Source of the DNA: Conchocele bisecta
Taxonomy: Eukaryota > Mollusca > Bivalvia > Lucinida > Thyasiridae
Assembly (NCBI GenBank): GCA_029237695.1
Contig: CM055265.1
Location: forward strand, 81,152,447-81,216,446
Direction of reading: 5' to 3'
Length of the DNA stretch: 64,000 nucleotides
Part shown: positions 9,762 to 19,561 of the stretch, one piece after another
Layout: each line of letters opens with the position of its first letter
Position numbering within the stretch: position 1 is the stretch's first letter
Made by a program: the position numbers and the translations under genes
The notes under the pieces: model-generated
What the model was told of the DNA's origin: nothing
What the model saw: the letters and a program-made list of their open reading frames with translations, nothing else
Database searches by the model: none

Positions 9762-10119
9762 GATATTGGCATCCATACACAGCATACTTTACTTATTTAC
9801 TACACTGGTTATGTCTCCAGTAAAGTTGAATATCTCTCATTTCCCTTCAATTATTATGTAGTTACGCTGCACCTACATTTTGTTGTAAATATGGATTGTT
9901 TGTCAAGAATAATTATGGAAGCAGACACTGGATTCTGCTATGGTTTTCTTGTCGTGTAAAAATCTACGTTCGTCTTTGCGAGTTATGTGTAGACACTGAT
10001 ATGGCTGACTTAACCAATTTCATCTGACCAATTTGCAGTGGGTGGTTGGTCGGGCGAACGCGACAGCGTAAAGTAATGGTAGGGGTTCCTCCTTATAGGA
10101 ATCATGATTTACCTGGTTT

Positions 10120-10407
10120 CTTTCTTTTCTTTAGCTTATATTTAACGGCGGCACTGGCTCTAGGACCTTGCATGCCGTCTCCCAAGAATGGGAGAAAGAA
10201 CGGAGGTAGAGATTTTTGAGAGAAGCCGGTAATTCGTATTTACAGAGCAACTACGAATTATTGGTACACATTTACAGCTGGGTGAACTGGAGCAGTGTGG
10301 ATAAAATGTCTTGCTCAAGGACACAACGCACGCCACTAGTCAGGCTCGAACCCACGACCCTTGGATCAGTAGTCCGACACACTAACCATTATGCCACGGC
10401 GCTCCAC
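10120..10407 (-). mobile_element. SINE-c, tRNA-derived, 12-bp TSD
   Basis: Minus-strand retroposon. The head starts GTGGAGCGCCGTGGCATAAT; the A-box-like TGGCATAATGGTTAGTG (10379-10395) and B box GGTTCGAGCCT (10342-10352) are well kept. The body has GTGTCCTTGAGCAAGACATT, and the 3' tail is A-rich (AAAGAAAAGAAAG). The 12-bp duplication TTTACCTGGTTT at 10108-10119 and 10408-10419 flanks it exactly. This is LINE-dependent retroposition into SINE-b. A tRNA gene is excluded by the long body and tail. Confidence 0.9.
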
Positions 10408-10449
10408 TTTACCTGGTTTGGCCCTCAGGTACGTTTATATCTTTGGCTT

Positions 10450-12545
10450 TTTAGCTCACCTGAGCGAAGCTCATGTGAGCTATTGTTAGCTCACCTGAGC
10501 GAAGCTCATGTGAGCTATTGTTACCGCAATGTGTCCGTCGTCCGTCGTCGCGTCCGTCGTCCGTCGTCGTCCGTGAACATTTTCAAACGTCTTCTCCTCG
10601 ATAACCATTGGGTCTATAGTCACCAAACTTCATGGTCATGGTCCTTTAATAGGTAGGGGGATTACAAAATTGTTAAAATGACGTCATTACGTAATCCAAG
10701 ATGGCCACCGTCTAAAAATAGCACAAATTCTTAAAAAATCATCTTCTCAAGAACCGCCAACCGGATTTCGACAAAACTTGGTAGGAATGATCGATGTACA
10801 TTGCTCTTTCAAAGTTGTTAAAATAGTGACCCTGGGGTCAAAAATGGGCGTGGCCCGTGGGGTCAAATTGGGGTTTTATTTTTGACTGAATATGGTCATT
10901 TCATATATCAAATTGAAGGTATCAATGAGGCGATCACTCTGGTGCATTTTTTGTCGAAATCGGATTGTTATGTCATCCAAGATGGCCGCCGAAAGGTCAA
11001 AAGGTCGTTCTTTTATTAGAGATTTCAAAATTGTTCTTCACATGAACCGCATGGCCCATGGTAGCCAAACTTAAAAGTTATGGTCCATGGGTGAAGCCTT
11101 TTCAGATTTGTTAAAATGGAGGTCATCGCTAATCCAAGATGGCCGCCATCTAAAAATAGCATAAATTCTTAAAAAATCTTCTTCTCATGAACCGCTTGCC
11201 GGATTTCGACGAAACTTGGTAGGAATGATCGATGTACATTGCTCTTTGAAAGTTGTTAAAATGGTGACCCCAGGGTCAAAAATGGGCGTGGCCCGTGGGG
11301 TCAAATTGGGGTCAAATTTTATTTTTGACCGAATATGGTCATGTCATATATCAAATCGAAGGTATCAATGAGGCGATCACTCTAGTGCATTTTCTGTCGA
11401 AATCGGATTGTTATGTCATCCAAGATGGCCGCCGAAAGGTCAAAAGGTTGTTATTTTATTAGAGATTTCAAAATTCTTCTTCACATGAACCGCTTGGCCC
11501 ATGGTAGCCAAACTTAAAAGTTATGGTCCATGTGTGAAGCCTTTTCAGATTTGTTAAAATGGAGGTCATCGCTAATCCAAGATGGCCGCCGTCTAAAAAT
11601 AGCTTAAATTCTTAAAAAATCTTCTTCTCATGAACCGCTGGCCGGATTTCGACGAAACTTGGTAGGAATGATCGATGTACAATGCTCTTTCAATGTTGTT
11701 AAAATGGTGACCCCGGGGTCAAAAATGGGCGTGGCCCTTGGGGTCAAATTTTATTTTTGACCGAATATGGTCATGTTATATATCAAATCGAAGGTATCAA
11801 TGAGGCGATCACTCTGGTACATTTTTTGTCCAAATCGGATTGTTATGTCATCCAAGATGGCCACCGAAATGTCAAAAGGTCGTTCTTTTATTAGAGATTT
11901 CAAAATTCTTCTTCACATGAACCGCTTGGCCCATGGTAGCCAAACTTAAAAGTTATGGTCCATGGGTGAAGCCTTTTCAGATTTGTTTTAAATGGAGGTC
12001 ATCGCTAATCCAAGATGGCCGCCGTCTAAAAATAGCATAAATTCTTAAAAAATCTTCTTCTCATGAACCGCTAGCCGGATTTCGACAAAACTTGGTAGGA
12101 TTGATCGATGTACATTGCTCTTTGAAAGTTGTTAAAATGGTGACCCCGGGGTCAAAAATGGGCGTGGCCCGTGGGGTCAAATTGGGGTCAAATTTTATTT
12201 TTGACTGAATATGGTCATGTCATACATGTATATCAAATTGAAGGTATCAATGAGGCGATCACTCTGGTGCAATATTTGTCAGAATCGGATGATTATGTCA
12301 TCCATGATGGCCACCAAAAGGTCCATTTATTCAAGATTTTTAGCGTCTTTTTCTCAGGAACCACATGGCCGATGCTGGGTGAAGCATTTTCAGATTTTGT
12401 AAAATGAGAGTCATCGCTTAATCCAAGATGACCGCCATCTAAAAATAGCACAATTTTTTTAAAACACATGAACTCAATGTCACATTCTCCTCTGGTGTTC
12501 ATGGAGTCAGGTGAGCGAATTAGGGCCATCATGGCCCTCTTGTTT
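10450..12545 (+). mobile_element. HT1 element, copy 1 (2.1 kb)
   Basis: Begins with a hairpin (TTAGCTCACCTGAGCGAAGC, closing GCTCATGTGAGCTA) present twice in direct tandem (10451 and 10488), then GTCCGTCGTCCGTCGTCG microsatellite, then four ~435-bp units, and ends with AGTCAGGTGAGCGAATTAGG and a terminal hairpin GGGCCATCATGGCCC followed by TCTTGTTT. It sits in a T run of SINE-b (GGCTTTT / GTTAAC) with no target duplication. Structure and T/T insertion resemble Helentron-type non-autonomous elements (inference). The 60-80 codon frames in each unit are repeat by-products. Confidence 0.7.
10775..12400 (+). repeat. ~438-bp internal tandem units of HT1
   Basis: AACTTGGTAGGAATGATCGA occurs at 10775, 11213, 11656 and 12089 (spacing 438, 443, 433). 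Each unit holds GGGGTCAAAAATGGGCGTGG, CAATGAGGCGATCACTCTGG, ATCCAAGATGGCCGCCG and GGCCCATGGTAGCCAAACTT. The last unit is divergent and truncated. Confidence 0.9.
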
Positions 12546-12890
12546 GTTAACTGTTGAATTGGGTTATTTCCTGTTATAAAAGTAGTAAGATTAGTACTGA
12601 TCCTACTGATTTTTGGAGGGGGCCAAGTGATTCTTGTGTGGCAAGGACCTGGCATCAGATCAGGATTATTCTGATTTCAGAGTTGAATATATAGTTTTTT
12701 TATTGTAAATAAATATTCTGTTCCAATTTTAGGATTTCCCCCCTCCCCCCCATTTGTACATGAACTTGAACATTTACATTTACTTGTACAGGTAATATAT
12801 GGGACTTAGTACTAAACCCATTGACCCGACCTTAAATTACCTTAGCTGTTGATAGGCCATTAAACCCCAACAAACAAACAAAATAAACAA

Positions 12891-13242
12891 ACTGACCAAT
12901 TTGTAAACTTCTGATAACATTGTTACACATCGGTAAAAATGTACGTTTTGACCAATATTTGAATGAGTGAGGACAGCATATACTTTCATTGAGAAACAAG
13001 AAAAATGAATGATTAAAAATATTCATGTTCATCAAATCGTAGTCTGAATGTGTTTAGTGTTAACTTCTTTAGTGGATTTTTAGCTCTTCATTCTATTCCA
13101 GAGGTACAGAATTTTACTGATGAAAAAAATATAACTAGACGGAACATATATTTTCTAGAAGAAATGAAATAAAATGGGTAAACCCTATTTTTAGATTTTC
13201 ATGCATATCTGAGTAGGCTCTATCATAATCAATTGAAAGTGG
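12891..13242. other. Unassigned; possible T4 half
   Basis: At about 12954-13025, ATGAGTGAGGACAGCATATA, CTTTCATTGAGAAACAAG and TTAAAAATATTCATG match the right half of T4 loosely. The rest is AT-rich without a gene. Confidence 0.35.
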
Positions 13243-13455
13243 TTAACCCTTAGATAGCGGAAAACAAAAATTGTCGTCTGCTGTTGTTTCAAATTTGACA
13301 TTTTTCTCAATAAAAACATGATTTTGCAGCACCTTAGAATCATTTCCATTGGAAATGATTCTGAAGTGCTGACAAACTATGTTTTTGATGATGAAAATGG
13401 AAAATAAAAAATAATCAGCAGACGACAAAATTTAATTCAGCATTTTAAGGATTAA
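13243..13455 (+). mobile_element. T1, short form
   Basis: TTAACCCTTAGATAGCGGAA to CATTTTAAGGATTAA. Single central hairpin CACCTTAGAATCATTTCCAT with its inverse, bordered by TTTTTCTCAATAAAAACATG. About 213 bp. Confidence 0.85.
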
Positions 13456-13617
13456 TTGAAGCAGAGTCCATACGTTATGTCCAGCCAGCCAGTCAGTGGC
13501 AAATCCAGGTTTTAGGTCAACACTGGTGCTTGGATTCTCAGTTGTAAATGAAACGCATATGATCGGCAGCTTTCCAAAACAAAAACAAAATACTCAAAAC
13601 ATTCTGCAACTTTTTCA

Positions 13618-13706
13618 TTTCCCATCAAAACCGTATGTTGTTTCCACTCAGTTGAACCGTCTCGATGAGACGGTTCAACTGAGTGGTAACAACATACACT
13701 TTAGGT
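13618..13706. repeat. T4-type central hairpin
   Basis: GTTTCCACTCAGTTGAACCG / TCTCGATGAGA / CGGTTCAACTGAGTGGTAAC, bordered by TTTCCCATCAAAACC and GGTGAGAAATAA. Nearly the same hairpin as 8241-8308. TTAA termini not found. Confidence 0.65.
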
Positions 13707-13784
13707 GAGAAATAATCGGAGCTTTCCACGTAAAAAATGGGTTAAAATCTGAACCTGGCAAATTTTAACTGGATTTGCGCCTGT

Positions 13785-13850
13785 TAGTGTAGGCCAATAT
13801 CAGCCTGCACATCGACAGTCTATCAGAGCTACACTGGCCACCATTCAGTG
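13785..13850. mobile_element. FB1 centre fragment
   Basis: TGTAGGCCAATATCAGCCTG to GAGCTACACTGGCCACCATT keeps only the inner GATC-type arms. Confidence 0.5.
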
Positions 13851-13856
13851 ATACGC

Positions 13857-14276
13857 TCGGGTAAATGTCTTATAATTTCTGTTTCCTTCCATGGATCTGC
13901 TTGATATGTCACACACGCATTGCTGTAATGGTCCTTTACCACCTGTGACAAATCCACGATCGTCCCACCACTGCTAAGCCCAGGGTCAATGTCACATACT
14001 TGGTGTGTTTGAAACCTTTAAACGGTCCGCTATATATCTTATAATGTCTGTTTCCTTGATTGGATCTGCTTGATATTTCACACACACACTGCTTTAATGG
14101 TCCTCTACTGCCCTGTTACATATCCGTGATTATGCATTACTCAAATGGTCTGCTTTCATGCTGTGACAAATAAACGCTTCTCTGGCCCTCTGTGTTTTCA
14201 AATGTGCGCCGTTTTCTTTGGCTGCCACCGGGGGCATTCGTGTGCCGACAGTCCACCGTTCTAGTTTCTATTTGTC
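13857..14276 (+). mobile_element. HT2, second monomer class and 3' end
   Basis: Two units with GGATCTGCTTGATATKTCAC, then the 3' segment TCTCTGGCCCTCTGTGTTTT, TGGCTGCCACCGGGGGCATT and CTAGTTTCTA. Order and 3' end match 30895-31552, so this is a 5'-truncated HT2. Confidence 0.65.
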
Positions 14277-14434
14277 ATTGCAAAAAATGGCGCGATCATA
14301 CTGAACTATGAGGGATCATTCAGCATTAGAATATCATGTTTATTACGGTTAGCAGTGTAATGCAGTCCGCCCACCTGCCGACCCGCCTGTCGAAATGTTG
14401 GTAAGTGTTTCTCAATATAACCTGATGGATGACT

Positions 14435-14674
14435 TTAACCCTTTCAACACCACAGACCTCTATAGAGACAATGTTTGCAAACAGTGCAGATCCAGATGAG
14501 CCGGCTCGTAACGAGCCGTCTCATCAGGATCTCCACTGTTTGTTAATAATTTTAAACGTCGTACAGATTACCCTTTTAGAAGAATGGGATAATTTGAATG
14601 AAAAAAATTAATGAAATAGCGTGAAACATTGGCATGGAACATCCTATTAAGTTACTTGGTGTTGAAAGGGTTAA
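14435..14674 (-). mobile_element. T2 variant, first car of TTAA train
   Basis: TTAACCCTTTCAACACCACA to TTGAAAGGGTTAA; palindrome GATGAGCCGGCTCGTAACGA. The right outer arm reads AACATCCTATTAAGTTACTT, a T2 subfamily whose two ends are more alike than in the standard form. Confidence 0.8.
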
Positions 14675-14679
14675 TACTG

Positions 14680-14896
14680 TTAATCCTTTGAACCCGAAAG
14701 CCCACTATATGCAAACAGTGCAGATCCAGATGAGCCGGCTCGTAACGAGCCGTCTCATCAGGATCTGCACTGTTTGAAAGTAATTTTCATATTTTTGAGA
14801 ACAAAAAATAACCCCTTTTTATAATTTTATAAATGGAATAGTCTGAAACATTGGCATGGAACATCCTATTAAGTTACTTGGTGTTGAAAGGGTTAA
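14680..14896 (-). mobile_element. T2 variant, second car
   Basis: Starts TTAATCCTTTGAACCCGAAA 6 bp after the previous copy, same palindrome and same right arm, ends GGGTTAA at 14896. The last four bases are also the first four of the next T1. Confidence 0.8.
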
Positions 14897-15098
14897 CCCT
14901 TAAAATGCTGGAAACGAAATGTGTTGTCTGCTGTTGCTTAATTGTTTCCCTTTTTTCTCAATAAAAACAGGGTTTGACAGCACTTTAGAATCATTTCCAT
15001 TCTCAAGTGCTGTCGAAACATGTTTTTTTATGAAAAAAAATGGAAACTATAACATAAACAGCAGACAACACAATTTAATTCAGCAGTGTAAGGGTTAA
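14893..15098 (+). mobile_element. T1, sharing TTAA on both sides
   Basis: TTAACCCTTAAAATGCTGGA to GTGTAAGGGTTAA. Short form with a partly eroded hairpin (GACAGCACTTTAGAATCATT / AAGTGCTGTCGAAACATG). Its left TTAA belongs to the T2 copy and its right TTAA to the T6 copy. Confidence 0.8.
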
Positions 15099-15569
15099 AG
15101 GTACATACATGCCCACTCAGTAGGCACAAAATGTTCTTTATAGGAATTAAATAAATGTATAATTGTATTTCACCAGTTCTAAAAATTACGAGTGCCCGCT
15201 ATACAGATTTTAGTTATATTTATTTTACTGATAGTGACTCACGGTGGTATCGGGCTATTTTCATATGCAAATGAGGCATGATATTTTTTAATTATTTATT
15301 CTAATTAAATGTGTCACCTGAAAAAATAATATTTTCGACAGATTATAAAGTATGATTATTGCACATCAAAAAAATAAATACAACAAATAAATAGTCATGT
15401 CCGTTAACATTTTAAGGAGACACGGTTATCGCCCCTGATATCAGTGTGGAAATTTACGTCTGATATAAAATGTATAATAATGCCAATCATTATGTGGAGT
15501 AATGGTGAATGAATGTTTATTTTACAGAAAATTTCATATCTACAGAATATAAAAAACTATCTGTCTCCC
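15095..15569 (+). mobile_element. T6, right end lost
   Basis: TTAAAGGTACATACATGCCC then ACTCAGTAGGCACAAAATG, ATTACGAGTGCCCGCTATAC, CATATGCAAATGAGGCATGA and ACGGTTATCGCCCCTGATAT, the same order as the complete copies at 15849 and 20278. It breaks off at about ATCTGTCTCCC, short of the terminal inverted repeat. Confidence 0.75.
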
Positions 15570-15848
15570 TATACCTGGCATATGGGACCCCAGCTTTAAT
15601 ATTTGAACACGTGATACACCTGAACATACCGGTATGCGACACACTCATGCCACCATTAATACGACCATGACCTTTTTTGACAGTGTCACCATTTTTACTG
15701 CCAAGTATGCTAAGGGCGCATATCCATGTTTTACAAACATAATTATTGCCACGTTCATATTTTTTATATTTCTTAATAAAAAACATGCGGTGTTTATGTT
15801 GAGAAAAAATGAAAAGTAAGTTGGTAGACGACAAAATTTAAATGTGCA
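15570..15848. other. HT3 fragment and T1 tail
   Basis: ACACACTCATGCCACCATTA and ACCATGACCTTTTTTGAC are a single piece of the HT3 monomer. CTTAATAAAAAACATGCGGT to GTAGACGACAAAATTTAAAT is a T1 right half, leading into the TTAA of the next T6. Confidence 0.5.
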
Positions 15849-16354
15849 TTAAAGGTACATGCCCACTCAGTAGGCAGAAACTGTATTTTATAGAAATTAA
15901 ATAAGTGTATAATTGTGTCACTATTCCACCAGTTCAAAAAATTACGAGTGCCCGCTATACAGATATAATCATTTGGTAATATTTATTTTAGTGACTTGCG
16001 GTGCTATCAGGCTATTTTTATATGCAAATGAGGCATAGTATTTTTTAATTATTTATACTAATTAAATGTGTCACTTGAAAAAATAATAGTTTCGACAGAT
16101 TATAAAGTATGATAATTGCACATCAAAAAAAAAAACAGAATATAATTATAGTAATGTCAGCTAACATTTTAAGGAAACACGGTTATCGCCCCTGATACCA
16201 GTGTGGAAGGATACGTCTGATATAAAATGTATAATAATGCTAATCAATATGTGGGGTAATGGTGAATGAATGTTTATTTTGCCCGAAAATGTCTCCGATG
16301 ATGTCTCTGATATAATGAACATTTTGTGCCTACTGAGTGGACATGTACCTTTTA
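15849..16354 (+). mobile_element. T6, complete
   Basis: About 506 bp between TTAA (15849) and a mutated TTTA (16351-16354). Ends AGGTACATGCCCACTCAGTA and TACTGAGTGGACATGTACCT are inverted repeats. No frame. TTAA target with AGG-type ends could be Kolobok or piggyBac; I cannot decide. Confidence 0.8.
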
Positions 16355-16590
16355 CTTTGCATGCTAGCGGTGAAAATATCCGCCAAACAAATTAGGAGTA
16401 TATGTTTTATTTCTCTGTAAATATGTCTTGAAATTTCATTAGAATTGAGTCCTCAGGACTCGATTCTAATGAAATTCCAAGAAATATTCATGATATTTAC
16501 GGGGAGAAATACAAGAATATATGATGATTTTTTGTCCGCTATTTTTTAACTATTTATAGCCCACAAGTTTCCCAGCATGCAAAGAGTTAA
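16351..16590 (-). mobile_element. T3, last car of the train
   Basis: Begins TTTACTTTGCATGCTAGCGG on the T6 target, central hairpin TTTCATTAGAATTGAGTCCT / AGGACTCGATTCTAATGAAA, ends CAGCATGCAAAGAGTTAA. 240 bp. Confidence 0.85.
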
Positions 16591-16799
16591 GGTGGAGAAA
16601 TATTTTGTTTTCTCATTAAAATCGGAATGCACTGTGTTGATGTTAATTTTCCATCTGATGCATGGACATAAATTATACTGTTTTTAATTATCTTCCTTTT
16701 GTGGTAAGAATTTGAAGAGGTGGAAACGTGAGATTTTCAGAATTATTAAAATTGTTCTGTTTTCAGGTTACGGTATCTAAATTAACTTCCAACCTGATG

Positions 16800-17110
16800 A
16801 AAAATATGCCTATGACTGGAGAACTGGGGCCCGTTTCACTAAACTTCGTACGACTAAAACTTCGTACGACTTCTTAAGTGCAGTTTTAGAATAGTCTGTA
16901 AATTTCAATTGATGGCTTTACATTTATTGGGCATATAGGCTGCATATGCAGCCTATGCTCAATAAATATAAATCCAATAATTGTTTACAATAAATCATTG
17001 TTAATGTGAAATTTACAGACTATCATAATTTTGCACTTACGAACATTTTAGTAGAAGGAAGTTTAGTGAAATGGGCCCCTAGGCTTATGGAATTTATCGA
17101 CCAGTGTATG
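16800..17110 (+). mobile_element. FB1 left part, interrupted by FB2
   Basis: TATGACTGGAGAACTGGGG before 16829 and AGGCTTATGGAATTTATCGA then CCAGTGTATGAG after 17081 join into the standard FB1 start. FB2 entered at the GGGGC of FB1, and an FB5 follows where FB1 stops. Confidence 0.65.
16826..17081. mobile_element. FB2 foldback, full length
   Basis: GGGGCCCGTTTCACTAAACT to AGTTTAGTGAAATGGGCCCC, about 255 bp. Inner arms TAGTCTGTAAATTTCAATTG / GTGAAATTTACAGACTAT and a centre GGCTGCATATGCAGCC. Confidence 0.8.
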
Positions 17111-17245
17111 AGAATACCAGTCTTTTGATATCAAGTTTATCAGGCAAAACTAGAAAACGTGTAGGAATTCTGAGATTTGCCAAGGAATTCCTACCGTTTA
17201 CAAGCCGTTAAACGTGATATCAAAAGACACTAGAAGTGTTCTATT
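17110..17245. mobile_element. FB5 element
   Basis: Outer GAATACCAGTCTTTTGATAT and inverse GATATCAAAAGACACTAG. The interior has AAGTTTATCAGGCAAAACTA and GGAATTCCTACCG. A sister copy is at 27994-28092. Confidence 0.6.
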
Positions 17246-17359
17246 TATCAGGTAACATATTTTTTAGGGAAAATTTTAGCCCGACTGTTGGATTGGCGAA
17301 CTCTGAGCAGCTGGCAGTGGTGGGCAGTGGGCGGTGTCCACAGTGTTGCTCTTTCGCAT

Positions 17360-17555
17360 TTAACCCTTTCAGTGCTGAATTAAATTTTGTTGTCTGCTGT
17401 TTGTTGTTTAATTTTTTATTTTCAAGAAAAACATGGTCCGGCAGCTTCCAATGGAAATGATTCTAAAGTGCTGTCAAACCATATTTTATTGAGAAAGAAT
17501 ACAAAATATTAAGCAAGTGCAGACGACAATTTTCGGTTCCCGCCATTTTAAGTGC
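17360..17555 (+). mobile_element. T1, reduced hairpin
   Basis: TTAACCCTTTCAGTGCTGAA, then AGAAAAACATGGTCCGGCAG, AATGGAAATGATTCTAAAGT and the outer end GGTTCCCGCCATTTTAAGTG. The first arm of the hairpin is mostly deleted. Confidence 0.75.
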
Positions 17556-17564
17556 CAAGTCTGT

Positions 17565-18040
17565 TTCGCACTCACTATATCGGCTACAACCACCAAACTT
17601 AGACAACCTCCGCTAGTGGTGCACACTAGAAACTGCAGTACGCAATACGACCTTTATTTGACTTTGACCTACATTTGCCACTTTGGTGACTTGATTGTTT
17701 TCTTAAGTTTAAATCCGTTACAACGACCAGACTTGGACAACATCATCAGCTAGAAACTAGAAACCAGAAACTACCCTATGCAATACGACCTTTATTTGAC
17801 TTTGACCTACATTTGCCACTTTGGTGACTAAGTTTTTGTTTAAATACGTTATAATCCCGTTACTTTCTCCACATCACTTACTTAAGTCATTTTCAATGTT
17901 TTCGTGTTTAAGACTTTACAAAAACTTGGCCTTCATGACTGCCTCATTTTGTGTTGTGCTACAGAATGAGAAATTAAGATGCGACTCGTTGAAAAGAACG
18001 GGGACCTGTTTATGTTATTGCACTGACATCAATCTGTAAC
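17565..18040 (+). repeat. Degenerate ~138-bp tandem repeat
   Basis: CAATACGACCTTTATTTGAC and TTGACCTACATTTGCCACTT occur at 17643 and again at 17781. Looser homology extends downstream (TTTAAATACGTTATAA). It resembles the monomer part of HT elements but lacks a visible hairpin end. Confidence 0.55.
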
Positions 18041-18069
18041 ATCTAATCTTACAGTAATATTTATCCGCA

Positions 18070-18236
18070 CTCAGTCTGATCAGGATCTGCACTGTTTGTC
18101 ATTCCATCAATGAATTATTGTCATGCTTCTAGCAGGCAATACACAGATCGTTTATCAGATTACATGTCAGAGTGCGCTATTTGATCTGTAGCTACAAATC
18201 CCATAACCCGATTTCTCCAGTCACCGCCACATTTGT
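18070..18236 (-). mobile_element. FB1 right portion
   Basis: CAGTCTGATCAGGATCTGCA, CATTCCATCAATGAATTATT, AGAGTGCGCTATTTGATCTG and GATTTCTCCAGTCACCGCCA in FB1 order. Confidence 0.65.
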
Positions 18237-18317
18237 CATCTTGACTCATTCATCGAATCTTGAAAACATTCTGCAAGCAGTTTAGCTTCTCTGCAACAGA
18301 TTCAGATTATAGATTAT

Positions 18318-18572
18318 TTAACCCTTTCAGCCCTAAATAACTGAAATGGACTGATTGTGATATGTTCATTTTCCAACCCATCCAATCGTCACAAAATGAT
18401 TTTCAGACCAGTCCATTTATAAAAAGGGGGTGGTTTGTTTTTTCGAAAAAAATATCAAAGTTACCCACAAATAGTGCAGATCCTGATGTGCCGGCTCGTT
18501 ACGAGCCGGCTCATCTGGATCTACACTATTTGCAAACACTACTACAGAGGTTAGTGTTGAAAACGCTGACAG
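18318..18572 (+). mobile_element. T2, right terminus degraded
   Basis: TTAACCCTTTCAGCCCTAAA, CCCATCCAATCGTCACAAAA, palindrome ATGTGCCGGCTCGTTACGAG, then GTTAGTGTTGAAAACGCTGA in place of GTTGAAAGGGTTAA. Confidence 0.8.
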
Positions 18573-18639
18573 AAACATAAGAAAACACCCTGAACCTAAT
18601 AATACTTGTTGCTTGGTTCTATCAAAATTATTGTCATAA

Positions 18640-19290
18640 GATTAATTCCCACCATTGAAACATTGGCAGAGTTTCCCGTTCGGTGCAGTATTTAGGGCCT
18701 TATTGATGATATCGCTGCCACCCTCGTAATGAATCGAACACAGCCATTCGCTGTGGCAGACAATCGTCACTAATATATGTTTGTTCACGGCACTCGCGTT
18801 CTTGTGTGGCATTCTGGCCAGTGGGATTTGTTTCTGCGACCATGTGTGCACACGAGTCCGGGAGAACAGCACAGATTACGTCAGCGACGTCCCATCGTAC
18901 GTTATGTCCAGTTGCATATTAAGCCGAGTAATTAGCTCCTCGTCCGAGGCAGACAAAGGCTTACTTTCCACACTACGTCCTTGTCATTAAGCCTACATTC
19001 AACAAACGCCGGCTAGGCGGCTTTGAATATTAATGCTGTACAATCTTATGCTACTGATGGAAAATAATTGATAATTATCTCGCTCCACAGCCTGGCTCTC
19101 GGAATCAAACTGACATAATAGGGAATAAAAACAGTAGCTCGCGGATAGCCCGTCCGGTGCTGAATTGCCACGCGTTAAACAAGAAGTGAAAATATTCCTC
19201 TTAGTGCTATATGGTTTACTTTTTGAAGGTGAGCGATATTTCAATAATTTTGTCATGGAATGTTTGTTGCATGCCACTTGATGCTTGTTT
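18640..19290. other. Low-repeat, GC-richer block
   Basis: No recognised repeat. It contains a plus frame at 18781-18990 that opens MFTALAFLCGILASGICFCD, a plausible secretory leader, and minus frames at 18642-18872 and 18999-19277 without recognisable domains. A donor-like GAAG/GTGAGC lies at about 19226. Base composition differs from the surrounding MITEs. A partial gene or conserved element is possible but unproven. Confidence 0.25.
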
Positions 19291-19309
19291 TTATAAAAGG
19301 CGGGAATTG

Positions 19310-19560
19310 ATTTTTACGTCTGCTGTATTTCATTGTGAAATTATCAGTGTTTTTTTTGTTGCAAACATAGTTGAGCAGCTCATGTGAATCATCTGCTAGG
19401 GTGAGGATTATCATGTGCTACCAAAACTTGTTTTTTGTTAGAGAATGACACAAAAAATAAAAAACGGTACAAAGTAGTATTCATTCCAGATGTTTATGTC
19501 AAAGCATTTTTTTTTTTCTCAAATATGAGGTGATTGTGGAAAACAGCAGAGAACAAATAT
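19310..19560. mobile_element. Possible old T1 relic
   Basis: ACGTCTGCTGTATTTCATTG near the start and AGAACAAATATCTCCACTCT near the end echo T1 outer arms. The centre is unrecognisable. Confidence 0.3.
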
Positions 19561-19561
19561 C

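Larger units (their letters stand above)
10031..12890 (+). mobile_element. SINE-b host copy in three pieces
   Basis: Pieces 10031-10119, 10420-10449 and 12546-12890 read as one SINE-b: GGTGGTTGGTCGGGCGAACG, GGGGTTCCTCCTTATAGGAA, GGTTTGGCCCTCAGGTACG, then TAAAAGTAGTAAGATTAGTA, GGACCTGGCATCAGATCAGG and the tail CTTAGCTGTTGATAGGCC. The copies at 55315-55783 and 49002-49318 give the uninterrupted order. Two later insertions (SINE-c and HT1) separate the pieces. Confidence 0.75.

Noticed and set aside
10342..10400. A tRNA gene on the minus strand
   Set aside because: A and B boxes are present, but the sequence continues into a SINE body and A-rich tail with a target duplication, and no complete cloverleaf is seen.
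10892..12407. Repeated 60-78 codon frames starting MVISYIKLKVSM / MVMLYIKSKVSM
   Set aside because: They sit at the same place in each ~438-bp HT1 unit and reappear in the 46.5-kb copy; non-coding tandem DNA gives the same effect.
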